Positions 9,392 through 17,835 of a stretch of 64,000 bases of DNA are shown here, piece after piece. A program made the translations under genes and the position numbers. Location: NCBI RefSeq assembly GCF_009724685.1, contig NZ_WMEF01000011.1, positions 62,001-126,000 of the forward strand, given 5' to 3'. The notes under the pieces are model-generated. The model was not told the origin of the DNA. It worked only from the letters and a program-made list of their open reading frames with translations, and did no database searches. Numbering within the stretch: position 1 is the stretch's first letter; every line of letters starts with the position of its first letter. Source of the DNA: Lysinibacillus cavernae. Its GTDB lineage: Bacteria; Bacillota; Bacilli; Bacillales_A; Planococcaceae.

Positions 9392-10141
9392 ATGAGCACA
9401 GAGAAAAACAATGTTTCTCGTCGAGACTTTTTAAAAACAACAGGTATTGCCGCTGGTACATTAGTTGGTGGCGGATTAATTGGTGGTCTAGTAGGCTATA
9501 ACATCAATGGTAAAGGAACTGCTACTCTGGAGCATGATAAGCATGGCACTACGAATGAAGCTACTGGTTCACCAAAGGCTAAGATGTTTTTCAGAAATGA
9601 AAGAGATTTTAGTATCCTATCAAAGGCCACAGAACGTATTTTCCCAGAAGACGATTTGGGACCAGGTGCTATAGGCTTGGATGTTCCTTACTTTATCGAT
9701 CATCAACTAGCAGGAAATTATGGAAGTAACTCTAAAGAATATATGCAAGGACCATTTGACGTGGGTGCCCCTACACAAGGCTATCAAAGTCGTTTAACAC
9801 GTGCAGAAATTTTCAGGCAGGGCATTCAAAAAATAGATGACGAGGCTCAAAAGCGTTATAAAAAGAGCTTTAACGATTTAGACGGTAAACAAATGGATGA
9901 GATTTTAACAACTTTTCAAAAGGGTGAAATAGAAATGGTTGGGGTAACATCTGCATTCTTCTTTATATTATTACGTGCCGCTACATTAGAGGGGGCCTAT
10001 TCTGACCCAATGTATGGGGGAAATCGTAATATGGATGGCTGGCGTATGAAGGGATTCCCTGGCCACCAAATGGCTTTTATTACGCAAATAGAAGATTCGA
10101 AGTTCCAAAAAATTGAGCCTAATCCACTAGGCGGTCATTAG
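9392..10141 (+). CDS. Gluconate 2-dehydrogenase subunit 3-like protein with Tat signal
   Basis: A 249-residue protein with a textbook twin-arginine signal: NVSRRDFLKTTGIAAG followed by a Gly/Ala/Leu-rich hydrophobic stretch. The rest matches the small gamma subunit of membrane FAD sugar/gluconate dehydrogenases, with FRNERDFSILSKATERIFPEDD, GPGAIGLDVPYFIDHQL and a C-terminal GMKGFPG-like segment (RMKGFPGHQMAF). In such enzymes this subunit carries the Tat signal for the signal-less catalytic subunit. Start ATG has GAGGGGAGGA upstream; the longer frame from 9272 would bury the Tat signal 40 residues in. First gene of the dehydrogenase-tatA-tatC operon. Confidence 0.88.
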   Translation: MSTEKNNVSRRDFLKTTGIAAGTLVGGGLIGGLVGYNINGKGTATLEHDKHGTTNEATGSPKAKMFFRNERDFSILSKATERIFPEDDLGPGAIGLDVPYFIDHQLAGNYGSNSKEYMQGPFDVGAPTQGYQSRLTRAEIFRQGIQKIDDEAQKRYKKSFNDLDGKQMDEILTTFQKGEIEMVGVTSAFFFILLRAATLEGAYSDPMYGGNRNMDGWRMKGFPGHQMAFITQIEDSKFQKIEPNPLGGH

Positions 10142-10151
10142 GGGGGAGAAC

Positions 10152-11864
10152 ATGGCTAAAACATTGCCAAGTGTAGACGTTGTAACAGTTGGTGTAGGTT
10201 GGACAGGCGGTATTGTTGCTGCTGAATGTGCCAAAGCCGGCTTAAAGGTTGTCGGTTTAGAGCGTGGACAAAAGCGTGGTACTGAAGATTATTTAAATGT
10301 CCATGATGAATACCGTTATGCCATTCGATATGATTTAATGCAAAATCTATCCAAAGAAACGGTAAGTTTTCGTAATGATCGAAATATGAAGGCATTGCCA
10401 ATGCGTCAGCTTGGCTCCTTTTTACTCGGAGAGGGTCTAGGAGGATCAGGAACACACTGGAATGGTATGACATATCGATTTTTACCCTATGATTTTCAAA
10501 TAAAAACTTTAACAGACAAACGTTATGGACCAAACAAGCTTGGACCAGATTATCTTATTCAGGATTGGGGTTTAACATACGATCAATTAGAGCCCTATTT
10601 CGACAAATTTGAAAAAACCGCAGGTATTTCAGGTGATGATAAAAATACATTTAGTGGTAAGCGTTCAAACCCTTATCCAACACCACCTATGAAAAAAACA
10701 CCGATGCTTGCACAATTTGAAAAAGCCGCAAATAATTTAAAGCTAACACCTTTTATGGTGCCATCTGCCAACGTATCAGAGGTTTATAAAAATCCTGATG
10801 GTGAAACGATAAATGCTTGTCAATATTGTGGGTTCTGTGAACGTTTTGGTTGCGAATATGGCGCAAAATCTTCTGCAGAGATTACGGTAGTCCCTACTGC
10901 ATTAAAGACAGGTAATTTTGATTTACGCTTTAATTCGAACGTTGTGGAAATTTTAAAGCAGGGCAATAAGGTTACCGGTGTAAGATATATCGATACCGTA
11001 TCTGGGGAGGAATTTATTCAGCCTGCTAATGCTGTCGTATTAACTAGTTATGTCTTTAATAATGCCAAGCTATTAATGGTCTCTGATATAGGTGAAAGAT
11101 ATGATCCTACTACTGGTAAAGGAACACTTGGCAAAAACTATTGCTATCAAATCTTACCTGGTGCTGCTGGATTCTTCGATGAACAATACAACACTTTTAT
11201 GGGTGCAGGTTCTTTAGGTATGTGTATAGACGACTACAATGGTGATAATTTTGACCACAGTGATTTAGATTTTATTCATGGTGGTAATATCGCCCTCACA
11301 CAAACAGGTACCCGACCAATCGGCTCCAATCCAACACCACCAGATACACCTACTTGGGGACCCGAATTTAAAAAACAATCTATTTATTACTATACACGCT
11401 CATTCGGGATTGGGGCGCAAGGTGCGTCTATGCCACATAGGGAAAACTATATATCACTGGATCCTACCTACAAGGATGCTTACGGGCTACCATTAACTCA
11501 ATTAACATACAACTTTACCGCGCAGGATCGTGCACTTCATAAATATATTTCTGCACGTGCTGCAGACATTATGAAGGAAATGGGTGCAAAAACGATTGTC
11601 CCTAACGCTGAAATTACCGATTACAATATCGTACCTTATCAAACAACGCATAACACTGGTGGGACTGTAATGAGCTTATCACCAGAGCAAGGTGTCGTTA
11701 ATAATTACCTACAGCATTGGAATGTTGATAATCTTTTTGCGGTAAGTGCTGGGAACTTTGCACACAACAGTGGTTACAATCCAACAGGTACGTTAGGAGC
11801 ACTTGCTTATCGTTGTGCAGAAGGGGTTATTAAATATAGTCAATCAGGCGGGTCTTTAGTGTAA
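10152..11864 (+). CDS. GMC-family FAD oxidoreductase, gluconate-dehydrogenase large-subunit-like
   Basis: A 570-residue FAD enzyme without its own signal peptide. The FAD-binding motif is GVGWTGGIVAAE (residues 14-25), followed by LGGSGTHWNG (96-105), typical of GMC oxidoreductases; the C-terminal domain has HNTGGT and NFAHNSGYNPTGTLGALAYR with the expected His/Asn active-site region. A cysteine cluster C223-x2-C226-x2-C229-x4-C234 lies in the middle and could hold an Fe-S centre or a disulfide. It follows the Tat-signal subunit by 10 bases and probably hitch-hikes through the Tat pore. The cytochrome c subunit usual in proteobacterial enzymes is absent here. Substrate (polyol, sugar acid or sugar) cannot be told. 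Confidence 0.87.
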   Translation: MAKTLPSVDVVTVGVGWTGGIVAAECAKAGLKVVGLERGQKRGTEDYLNVHDEYRYAIRYDLMQNLSKETVSFRNDRNMKALPMRQLGSFLLGEGLGGSGTHWNGMTYRFLPYDFQIKTLTDKRYGPNKLGPDYLIQDWGLTYDQLEPYFDKFEKTAGISGDDKNTFSGKRSNPYPTPPMKKTPMLAQFEKAANNLKLTPFMVPSANVSEVYKNPDGETINACQYCGFCERFGCEYGAKSSAEITVVPTALKTGNFDLRFNSNVVEILKQGNKVTGVRYIDTVSGEEFIQPANAVVLTSYVFNNAKLLMVSDIGERYDPTTGKGTLGKNYCYQILPGAAGFFDEQYNTFMGAGSLGMCIDDYNGDNFDHSDLDFIHGGNIALTQTGTRPIGSNPTPPDTPTWGPEFKKQSIYYYTRSFGIGAQGASMPHRENYISLDPTYKDAYGLPLTQLTYNFTAQDRALHKYISARAADIMKEMGAKTIVPNAEITDYNIVPYQTTHNTGGTVMSLSPEQGVVNNYLQHWNVDNLFAVSAGNFAHNSGYNPTGTLGALAYRCAEGVIKYSQSGGSLV

Positions 11865-11903
11865 TTTTTTAATGAAAAATTAATTGTAAAGGAGGCAAGA
11901 CTT

Positions 11904-12107
11904 ATGGGAGGTCTTGGAGCAATTGGAGTACCTGGATTAATCATTATTTTAGTCATTGTGTTAATTGTATTTGGTCCGAAAAAATTGCCAGAAATCGGTG
12001 GAGCAGTTGGAAAAACTTTTGCAGAATTTAAAAAGTCTACTAAGGGGCTTATGGACGATGATGATGATCCCGTGAAAAAGGTCGAAAAAAAATCTGACGC
12101 TTCGTAG
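11904..12107 (+). CDS. tatA: Twin-arginine translocase subunit TatA
   Basis: A 67-residue protein with a single N-terminal helix ([25 protein letters not shown]), the conserved FGPKKLPE hinge, an amphipathic helix ([13 protein letters not shown]) and an acidic/lysine tail. This is the pore-forming subunit of a minimal TatA-TatC translocase. AAAGGAGG lies just upstream. It sits between its probable substrate operon and tatC, all on the same strand. Confidence 0.95.
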   Translation: MGGLGAIGVPGLIIILVIVLIVFGPKKLPEIGGAVGKTFAEFKKSTKGLMDDDDDPVKKVEKKSDAS

Positions 12108-12118
12108 GAGGGTTTCCT

Positions 12119-12964
12119 ATGGATCCATATGAAGACGGAAAAAGAAAATATTTAAGCCCTCTTGATAAACCACAAGCTGAGCCTTCTATAACTGTGGAGG
12201 CTTTAGTTGAAATTCCAACGGTAACAGTTGAACAGGGTTATGTAGCAAATGAACCATTAATACCTATTCACTCATTATTGGAACATCTTTCTGAACTACG
12301 TAAGCAAATCATAAAAGGGCTAACCGTTTTTATTTTATTTTTTATTATTGTCTTTTCTACTATAAATATTTGGTTTCCCTTTGTAACTCGAGGTCATTCT
12401 CTAATTATTTTAGGACCACTTGAGGTTGTGAAATTTTATATGACGATTTCAACTACTTTAGCATTTGGTCTTTCAATGCCTTTTCTCGTTCATTTTCTGT
12501 GGAGCTTTGTAAAACCAGGGTTAAAGGAAGAGGAAAGTCGATTTTTAGGTCTCTATTCACCAATTATGCTAGTCCTTTTCTTATTGGGTATAGCTTTCGG
12601 CTATTTTGTCGTAAACCCACTTAGCTATTCATTTTTAGTAAGCATAGGAGCTACCAATTTCGATGTCATGGTATCAGCAAGTGAATATATGCATTTTTTA
12701 ATCATGACCACTGTACCACTTGGTTTATTATTCGAATTACCGATTGTCGCCCTATTCTTATCAGCCATTGGTGTACTGACTGCTGAATCCATGAAAAAAA
12801 TACGAGGCTGGTCTTATATTGCAATGGGCGTAGGCTCCGCTATCATAACCCCACCTGATTTTATAAGTCAGCTACTCGTCTTAATACCTATGATTATTTT
12901 GTATGAAATAAGCATCTATCTTGTCAAACGTATAGAACGTAAACAAATTGAAAGCACTGCGTAA
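12119..12964 (+). CDS. tatC: Twin-arginine translocase subunit TatC
   Basis: A 281-residue polytopic receptor for twin-arginine signals. The conserved N-terminal motif LLEHLSELRKQI is at about residue 53, followed by six hydrophobic helices and the typical FVKPGLKEEESR loop. The acidic, proline-containing N-terminal extension of about 50 residues before the motif is longer than in usual TatC proteins (about 245 residues). Start ATG with AGGAGGG, 11 bases after tatA. Dedicated tatA-tatC next to a substrate is known from the PhoD-TatAdCd pair of Bacillus subtilis; here the neighbour is an oxidoreductase. Confidence 0.95.
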   Translation: MDPYEDGKRKYLSPLDKPQAEPSITVEALVEIPTVTVEQGYVANEPLIPIHSLLEHLSELRKQIIKGLTVFILFFIIVFSTINIWFPFVTRGHSLIILGPLEVVKFYMTISTTLAFGLSMPFLVHFLWSFVKPGLKEEESRFLGLYSPIMLVLFLLGIAFGYFVVNPLSYSFLVSIGATNFDVMVSASEYMHFLIMTTVPLGLLFELPIVALFLSAIGVLTAESMKKIRGWSYIAMGVGSAIITPPDFISQLLVLIPMIILYEISIYLVKRIERKQIESTA

Positions 12965-12990
12965 ATTTAACGCAGTGCTTATTTTTTCTT
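12953..12990 (+). terminator. Terminator of the oxidoreductase-tat operon
   Basis: AGCACTGCGTT/AACGCAGTGCT-type stem of about 10 bp, overlapping the tatC stop codon, followed by TATTTTTTCTT. It separates tatC from the convergent phosphoesterase gene. Confidence 0.85.
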
Positions 12991-13800
12991 CAAATCCATC
13001 ACAATAATTTCTGGGAGATTAAACATGCGATATGGTACTGAACTATTGCCTAACCCTCGGCTAACCACCATTTTGGTCGCCTCAGCTTCGTAGACACCGG
13101 CTGTATATTTTGGAAATAGTCCCTGTCCTGGCGCAACAAGCCCACCAAGCCCAGGAATACGAACTTGCCCACCATGCGCATGTCCTGAAAATACTAAATC
13201 TATGTGATAACTTACATACGTAGTAAACATTTCAGGTCGGTGTGCTAGTAACAGCTTAAACATATCGTCTGGTAAATAAGCTGTTGCCATGTCCAACATA
13301 TCTTCTGTTGATCTACCCATTAACGGATCCTCAATTCCAACAATCGCCAAGCGCTCCCCGTCGCGCTCTAACACGGTCGATTCATTGGCCATTATATGTA
13401 CCCCTAACGATGACAGCGCCTCATAAATTTCATTAACCTTATTTGTCGCTACTTCATGGTTTCCCAGTACATAATAAACATCCGCTATTTCAGCTAGCCC
13501 TTTCACTGCCTGTAGACTTTGCTTTAAATCGTAGCGATTGCTATCTATCACATCACCTGTGATAAAAATATAGTCAGGATTTGTATCCTTAACCTTAGCA
13601 ATCAGTTTTTGTTGATTGTCACCAAAGAGGGCATCATGTAAATCCGATACTTGTACAATGCGTAGCCCATCAAAGCTGGCAGGCACTTTTTCTGATTCAA
13701 ACTCATGTTTACTTATGACTAGCCAGTGATTGTTTACGTACAAAAAAATGACTATAAAAACAACAAAGAAAATAACATATAATAATTTTTTCAATCGCAA
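12979..13800 (-). CDS. YkuE-like membrane-anchored metallophosphoesterase
   Basis: A 273-residue calcineurin-fold phosphoesterase with an N-terminal membrane anchor (residues about 6-22). Metal-binding motifs are all present: D53-L-H55, G82-D83, G113-N114-H115-E116, and the late GHAHGG. The family includes Bacillus YkuE, a cell-wall-associated, Tat-dependent phosphodiesterase; this protein shows no RR motif, its N-terminus being MRLKKLLYV. The start codon is TTG at 13800 or TTG at 13794, with GTGAG upstream fitting the second better. It is convergent with tatC, so close to the Tat genes but not in their operon. Substrate unknown. Confidence 0.85.
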   Translation of the reverse strand: MRLKKLLYVIFFVVFIVIFLYVNNHWLVISKHEFESEKVPASFDGLRIVQVSDLHDALFGDNQQKLIAKVKDTNPDYIFITGDVIDSNRYDLKQSLQAVKGLAEIADVYYVLGNHEVATNKVNEIYEALSSLGVHIMANESTVLERDGERLAIVGIEDPLMGRSTEDMLDMATAYLPDDMFKLLLAHRPEMFTTYVSYHIDLVFSGHAHGGQVRIPGLGGLVAPGQGLFPKYTAGVYEAEATKMVVSRGLGNSSVPYRMFNLPEIIVMDLKKK

Positions 13801-13992
13801 TCGCTCACTTTGTGGCTACTTTTTTCAGAAAGAATCTGACTTCCCTATTATAAGCAAAAAACAGATTGATTGTAAGTATATGCACTATAATTACATAAAA
13901 TGCACAAAATCTATCCATAGCCTAGCGCTTATGATAGGAAATCATGCGCATTTTAACTATTCTTACCCAACTTTCACATGATATACTATGGG

Positions 13993-14012
13993 TATAATTA
14001 CATACGTATGTA
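13993..14012 (+). promoter_or_regulatory. Possible -10 box and overlapping perfect palindrome before the hybrid kinase
   Basis: TATAAT at 13993-13998 is immediately followed by TACATACGTATGTA (13999-14012), a perfect 14-base palindrome located where transcription would start, about 40 bases before the kinase ATG. It may be an operator; no good -35 is visible. The remaining 13801-14050 region holds no gene. Confidence 0.35.
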
Positions 14013-14050
14013 CAACATTGTCTTAAAATAACAAGATTGAGAGAACAAGA

Positions 14051-17000
14051 ATGAGAAAGTTGTTACTTATTTTTATGGTCATTATTAGTGTTGTGATGAT
14101 TGGGGTGACGTCTCAATTACTCAGTAATGAGAGCCCTAATGCTCCAAAAGCAGTTGCTGGAGTAATAGATCTAAGACAGTATGATATGCACCGTAATACC
14201 ATCAGTTTGGATGGAGAATGGGATTTTGTCCCTAATAAATTATTAAACTATTCAGAATTCGATCATTACAAATCTTATTTAGTAAATGTTCCATCACTAT
14301 GGTCAAAGTACAAACTTGATGATCAAAATTTCACTACTTTTGGTAGCGGTACCTATCGGTTAAAAATTTTAATTAATGATACAGATACTATATTGGGTAT
14401 AAAAACCGGTAATATTCGGATGTCGAATGCCGTTTACATTAATGAAAAACGCATTGGACAAAGTGGTGAACCTGCAGAAGACTCGACATTTGTACAACAA
14501 AATGTCCCGTATATTGCTTATTTCTCGCCTGAAAAGGGAGAACTTGAACTCATCATTCATGTAGCTAATTTTGATTATGCATCAGGTGGAGGAATTATTG
14601 GGTCAATTTTTATCGGGGATCAAGAAAGTATTGGTAAATTAAGAGAAAGCTCACTTTTCTACGATTTAATAACCATTGCTGCCTTTTTTACAATGTTTAT
14701 CTATTTTGCTGGTTCATATCTTTATGCCAAGCTTGAAATCGATCAGCTATACTTTTCCTTATTCTGCTTCATGGTTGCTTTATACTATGCCTCCCATGGA
14801 GAAAAAATATTAATGTTGTTACTCCCTATCTCCTATGAACTCCTTATAAGAGTTCAGATCATTTCAAGTATCTGTACAGGCATATTCATGCTGTTGTATT
14901 TTTACCATGCCTTACATCAATTTGCTTATAAAAAAGTCGTGAAATTACTTTGTATTATTGGATTTGTATTATTAGCTACCGTTATGCTACCAATATCCAT
15001 TAGCTCATACTTACAAATTGTGTATTCCATTTATATTTTTATGAATATCTGTTATATCCTTTATATTCAAACCATTGCAATCTTTAAACGAGCAGTTGGA
15101 GCCATTTATTTATGGCTTAGTTCATTTGCTATTCTCGTCTATATGGTTGTAGCTACTTTAAATCTCAATATCAATCTAGAAATCTACTCTTTACCTCCCT
15201 TGCTCCCTTTCATTTGTTTAACGATGCTCTCTCTTTATATTTCTCATCGTTTTACAGATTCTTATTTAGAAAAGGGAAGATTAACAAAAGCTTTAATTAG
15301 AGTAGATAAATTAAAAGATGAGTTTCTCGCAAAAACTTCCCATGAATTTCGCACTCCATTACACGGTGTGATTGCCATTTCTCAGTCCATGTTAGAGCCT
15401 CATGACAGCTCTACATTAACACTGGAACAAAAGGAAAAAATATCGCTCATATTTAATATCACAGAAAAGTTATCTCACCTTGTTAATGACATATTAGATT
15501 TTTCAAAATTAAAAGAAGGTGAACTAAAACTACGTCTTACCAACGTTGATCTTTATTCTGTAACTCATGTCATCGTTGAAATATTGTCGTACATCGAAAA
15601 TAAAGACGTAAAAATTTACAATTACATCGAACGAGGAAAATTCATATTAGCTGACGAGGATAGACTACGTCAAATTCTTTATAACTTAATAGAAAATGCT
15701 GTTAAATATACGAGGCACGGAAAAGTAGAGATTTCATGTTATGAAGAACATGGATTCCTTGTTATTGAAGTAAGTGACACTGGTCGAGGTATTGCTCCCG
15801 AACATTTAGAGTCGATCTTTGAGCCATTCCGACAGTTAGGAAATGCAAGTAGAGGAGCAGGTCTAGGTCTAAATGTGACTAAAGAGCTTGTAAAGCTGCA
15901 TGGTGGGGAAATCACTGTCCATTCAGTCGTTGACCAAGGCACAACTTTCTGCGTCAAACTACCTGTAGAACAATTAAAGAAAGAGCAGCAATATAAACAA
16001 CAAAAAAATCAAATCACATTGACTAAAGAATATTTGCCGATAACTTTCCCTTATTTTACAGAAAGAAAAATGGGCAAAAAAATACTGATTGCTGATGATG
16101 ATCATATTAACCTCAAAGTATTAATCGATATTCTTGCAAAGGAGAATTACTCTATCATTGCGGTTGACGATAGTCAGCAGGTTTTTCAACAATTAATATT
16201 GCATCCAGACATCGATTTACTGATTTTAGATATTATGATGCCTAACCTTTCTGGATACGAGGTCTGCCAGCAAATTAGAAAGAACTATTCTTCTGCGGAA
16301 CTACCAATATTAATGCTCACAGCAGCCATTCGTCCAGAGGATTTGCTTGCAGCTTTCCAATCTGGAGCTAATGATTTTCTACATAAGCCATTAGATACTG
16401 CTGAATTGAAGACAAGAGTTAGAAATCTTATCTTGCTAAAGGAATCTGCGGAAACAGCTGTAAAAATGGAAACTGCTTTTTTACAAGCACAAATTAAACC
16501 ACATTTTATTTATAATGTTTTAAATTCCATTCTTTCGCTGAGCTATTTAGACATAGATAAAGCGCGTACTATGATAACGGATTTTGCCACATTTTTAAGA
16601 AGCAGCTTTTCATTTGAGAATACTAATAGCCTTATTCCTTTAGAACAAGAACTTACGCTTATACAAGCTTACGTAAATATTCACCAGACAAGATATCCAG
16701 ATCAGCTAGTATGGGAAAGTCAGGTGGAGGAGCATTTAAGCATACTGATTCCCCCCCTGCTACTTCAGCCTTTAGTGGAAAATGCACTTTTTCACGGATT
16801 AAAAAACAAACGAGTAAATGGAAAAGTGACAATGACTATTAAAAAAGAGCAACAAATGATTGATATCCTAATCAAGGATAACGGTAGTGGGATGACACAA
16901 AAAATGGTAGAAAACATTTTAGCGGAAGAGCATTCCGTTCATCAAGGTGTAGGAATCCGTAATATCTCTAAACGTTTAAAAAAATATGAAAATGCTACTT

Positions 17001-17077
17001 TCCTTATCGAAAGTGTTGTAGATAAAGGAACGACCGTAACAATAAAATTTCCATTAATTTTGGATGAAAAGAGGTGA
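14051..17077 (+). CDS. 7TMR-DISM hybrid histidine kinase with two kinase modules
   Basis: A 1008-residue membrane sensor. Residues 1-25 form a signal anchor; 40-195 an extracellular beta-rich sensor (DGEWDFVP, IDGKTGNIRMSN-like parts) of the 7TMR-DISM type; 200-400 seven helices; 413-640 a HisKA/HATPase pair with phospho-acceptor H431 (SHEFRTPLHG), N549 and the DTGRGIAP and GAGLGL boxes; 675-795 a receiver with acceptor D727; 800-1008 a second, LytS-type kinase with H818 (AQIKPHFIYN), N911 (LVENALFHGL) and DNGSGM. Having both an EnvZ-type and a LytS-type kinase around one receiver is unusual. The partner regulator starts 4 bases after the stop. Signal unknown. Confidence 0.9.
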   Translation: MRKLLLIFMVIISVVMIGVTSQLLSNESPNAPKAVAGVIDLRQYDMHRNTISLDGEWDFVPNKLLNYSEFDHYKSYLVNVPSLWSKYKLDDQNFTTFGSGTYRLKILINDTDTILGIKTGNIRMSNAVYINEKRIGQSGEPAEDSTFVQQNVPYIAYFSPEKGELELIIHVANFDYASGGGIIGSIFIGDQESIGKLRESSLFYDLITIAAFFTMFIYFAGSYLYAKLEIDQLYFSLFCFMVALYYASHGEKILMLLLPISYELLIRVQIISSICTGIFMLLYFYHALHQFAYKKVVKLLCIIGFVLLATVMLPISISSYLQIVYSIYIFMNICYILYIQTIAIFKRAVGAIYLWLSSFAILVYMVVATLNLNINLEIYSLPPLLPFICLTMLSLYISHRFTDSYLEKGRLTKALIRVDKLKDEFLAKTSHEFRTPLHGVIAISQSMLEPHDSSTLTLEQKEKISLIFNITEKLSHLVNDILDFSKLKEGELKLRLTNVDLYSVTHVIVEILSYIENKDVKIYNYIERGKFILADEDRLRQILYNLIENAVKYTRHGKVEISCYEEHGFLVIEVSDTGRGIAPEHLESIFEPFRQLGNASRGAGLGLNVTKELVKLHGGEITVHSVVDQGTTFCVKLPVEQLKKEQQYKQQKNQITLTKEYLPITFPYFTERKMGKKILIADDDHINLKVLIDILAKENYSIIAVDDSQQVFQQLILHPDIDLLILDIMMPNLSGYEVCQQIRKNYSSAELPILMLTAAIRPEDLLAAFQSGANDFLHKPLDTAELKTRVRNLILLKESAETAVKMETAFLQAQIKPHFIYNVLNSILSLSYLDIDKARTMITDFATFLRSSFSFENTNSLIPLEQELTLIQAYVNIHQTRYPDQLVWESQVEEHLSILIPPLLLQPLVENALFHGLKNKRVNGKVTMTIKKEQQMIDILIKDNGSGMTQKMVENILAEEHSVHQGVGIRNISKRLKKYENATFLIESVVDKGTTVTIKFPLILDEKR

Positions 17078-17081
17078 AAGA

Positions 17082-17783
17082 ATGTTAAAATCGATCATCG
17101 TGGACGATGAAATTTTAGCAATCCACTTATTAGAGGCAATGTTAAAGGACAATGAGACAGTAGAGGTTATTGGCAAGTTTACAAATCCTCTAGAAGCGAT
17201 AGACAACATCTTTAAGCTAAAGCCAGATATTCTTTTTTTAGATATTGAAATGGCGGAGATGAATGGCATTGAGGTTGCCAGCAAAGTAGAAGAATTAGCG
17301 CAATTAATGGATATCATCTTTATAACCGCCTATGAGCATTATGCTATTGAGGCATTTTCAGTTCAGGCAGTAGACTATATTTTAAAGCCAATAGAAAAAA
17401 TGCGTTTAATGAAAACCATTGAAAGAATCGCTTTACGAAGGAAGCAAACACATTTAATAGATAGGCCTAGTAAAGATGAAGCTATTCGAATCATTGATAA
17501 TTTTCACTTTCATGTTCATTCCGGAAGGGCTTATATTGAGGATATAGCATTAACATTATCAACAAAAGAATTTCAAATTTTATTCTTTCTAGCACAACGC
17601 CCAGAGCAAATTTTCCATCCGACTGAATTGTACAAACTGATCTGGGCAGAGGAAAGCATTGGACAAACACAGGCATTGAAAGTGCATATTAGTAATTTAC
17701 GAAAAAAACTGGAGTCCGCCTCCGGTCATCGAGCTAAAATTGTAACTGTGAGAGGATCTGGTTATCAGTTCCTCTTTGAATAA
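17082..17783 (+). CDS. Response regulator, receiver plus OmpR-type winged helix
   Basis: A 233-residue cytosolic transcription regulator paired with the double kinase before it. The receiver (residues 1-120) has acidic pair D8-D9, phospho-acceptor D54 (LFLDIEMAEMNG), T/A and Lys (YILKPI) as expected, and resembles the receivers of LytR-type proteins. The C-terminal domain is not LytTR: it ends with HISNLRKKLES and TVRGSGYQF, the winged-helix signature of OmpR/PhoB regulators. This receiver/effector pairing fits a partner that has a LytS-type kinase domain. ATG at 17082 with GAGGTGAAAG is chosen over the in-frame ATG at 17064, which would overlap the kinase gene. Target genes unknown; the convergent SLH gene is a neighbour only. 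Confidence 0.9.
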   Translation: MLKSIIVDDEILAIHLLEAMLKDNETVEVIGKFTNPLEAIDNIFKLKPDILFLDIEMAEMNGIEVASKVEELAQLMDIIFITAYEHYAIEAFSVQAVDYILKPIEKMRLMKTIERIALRRKQTHLIDRPSKDEAIRIIDNFHFHVHSGRAYIEDIALTLSTKEFQILFFLAQRPEQIFHPTELYKLIWAEESIGQTQALKVHISNLRKKLESASGHRAKIVTVRGSGYQFLFE

Positions 17784-17791
17784 AGAAAAAA

Positions 17792-17835
17792 AAGCACGAC
17801 GAATCGAAAACTAAATCGCCGTGCTTCTTTTTAAT
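17792..17835. terminator. Bidirectional terminator, response regulator / SLH protein gene
   Basis: AAGCACGACGAAT and ATCGCCGTGCTT pair with one mismatch; TCTTTTTAATTTT follows on the plus strand and TTTTTTTTC on the minus strand. Confidence 0.75.
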
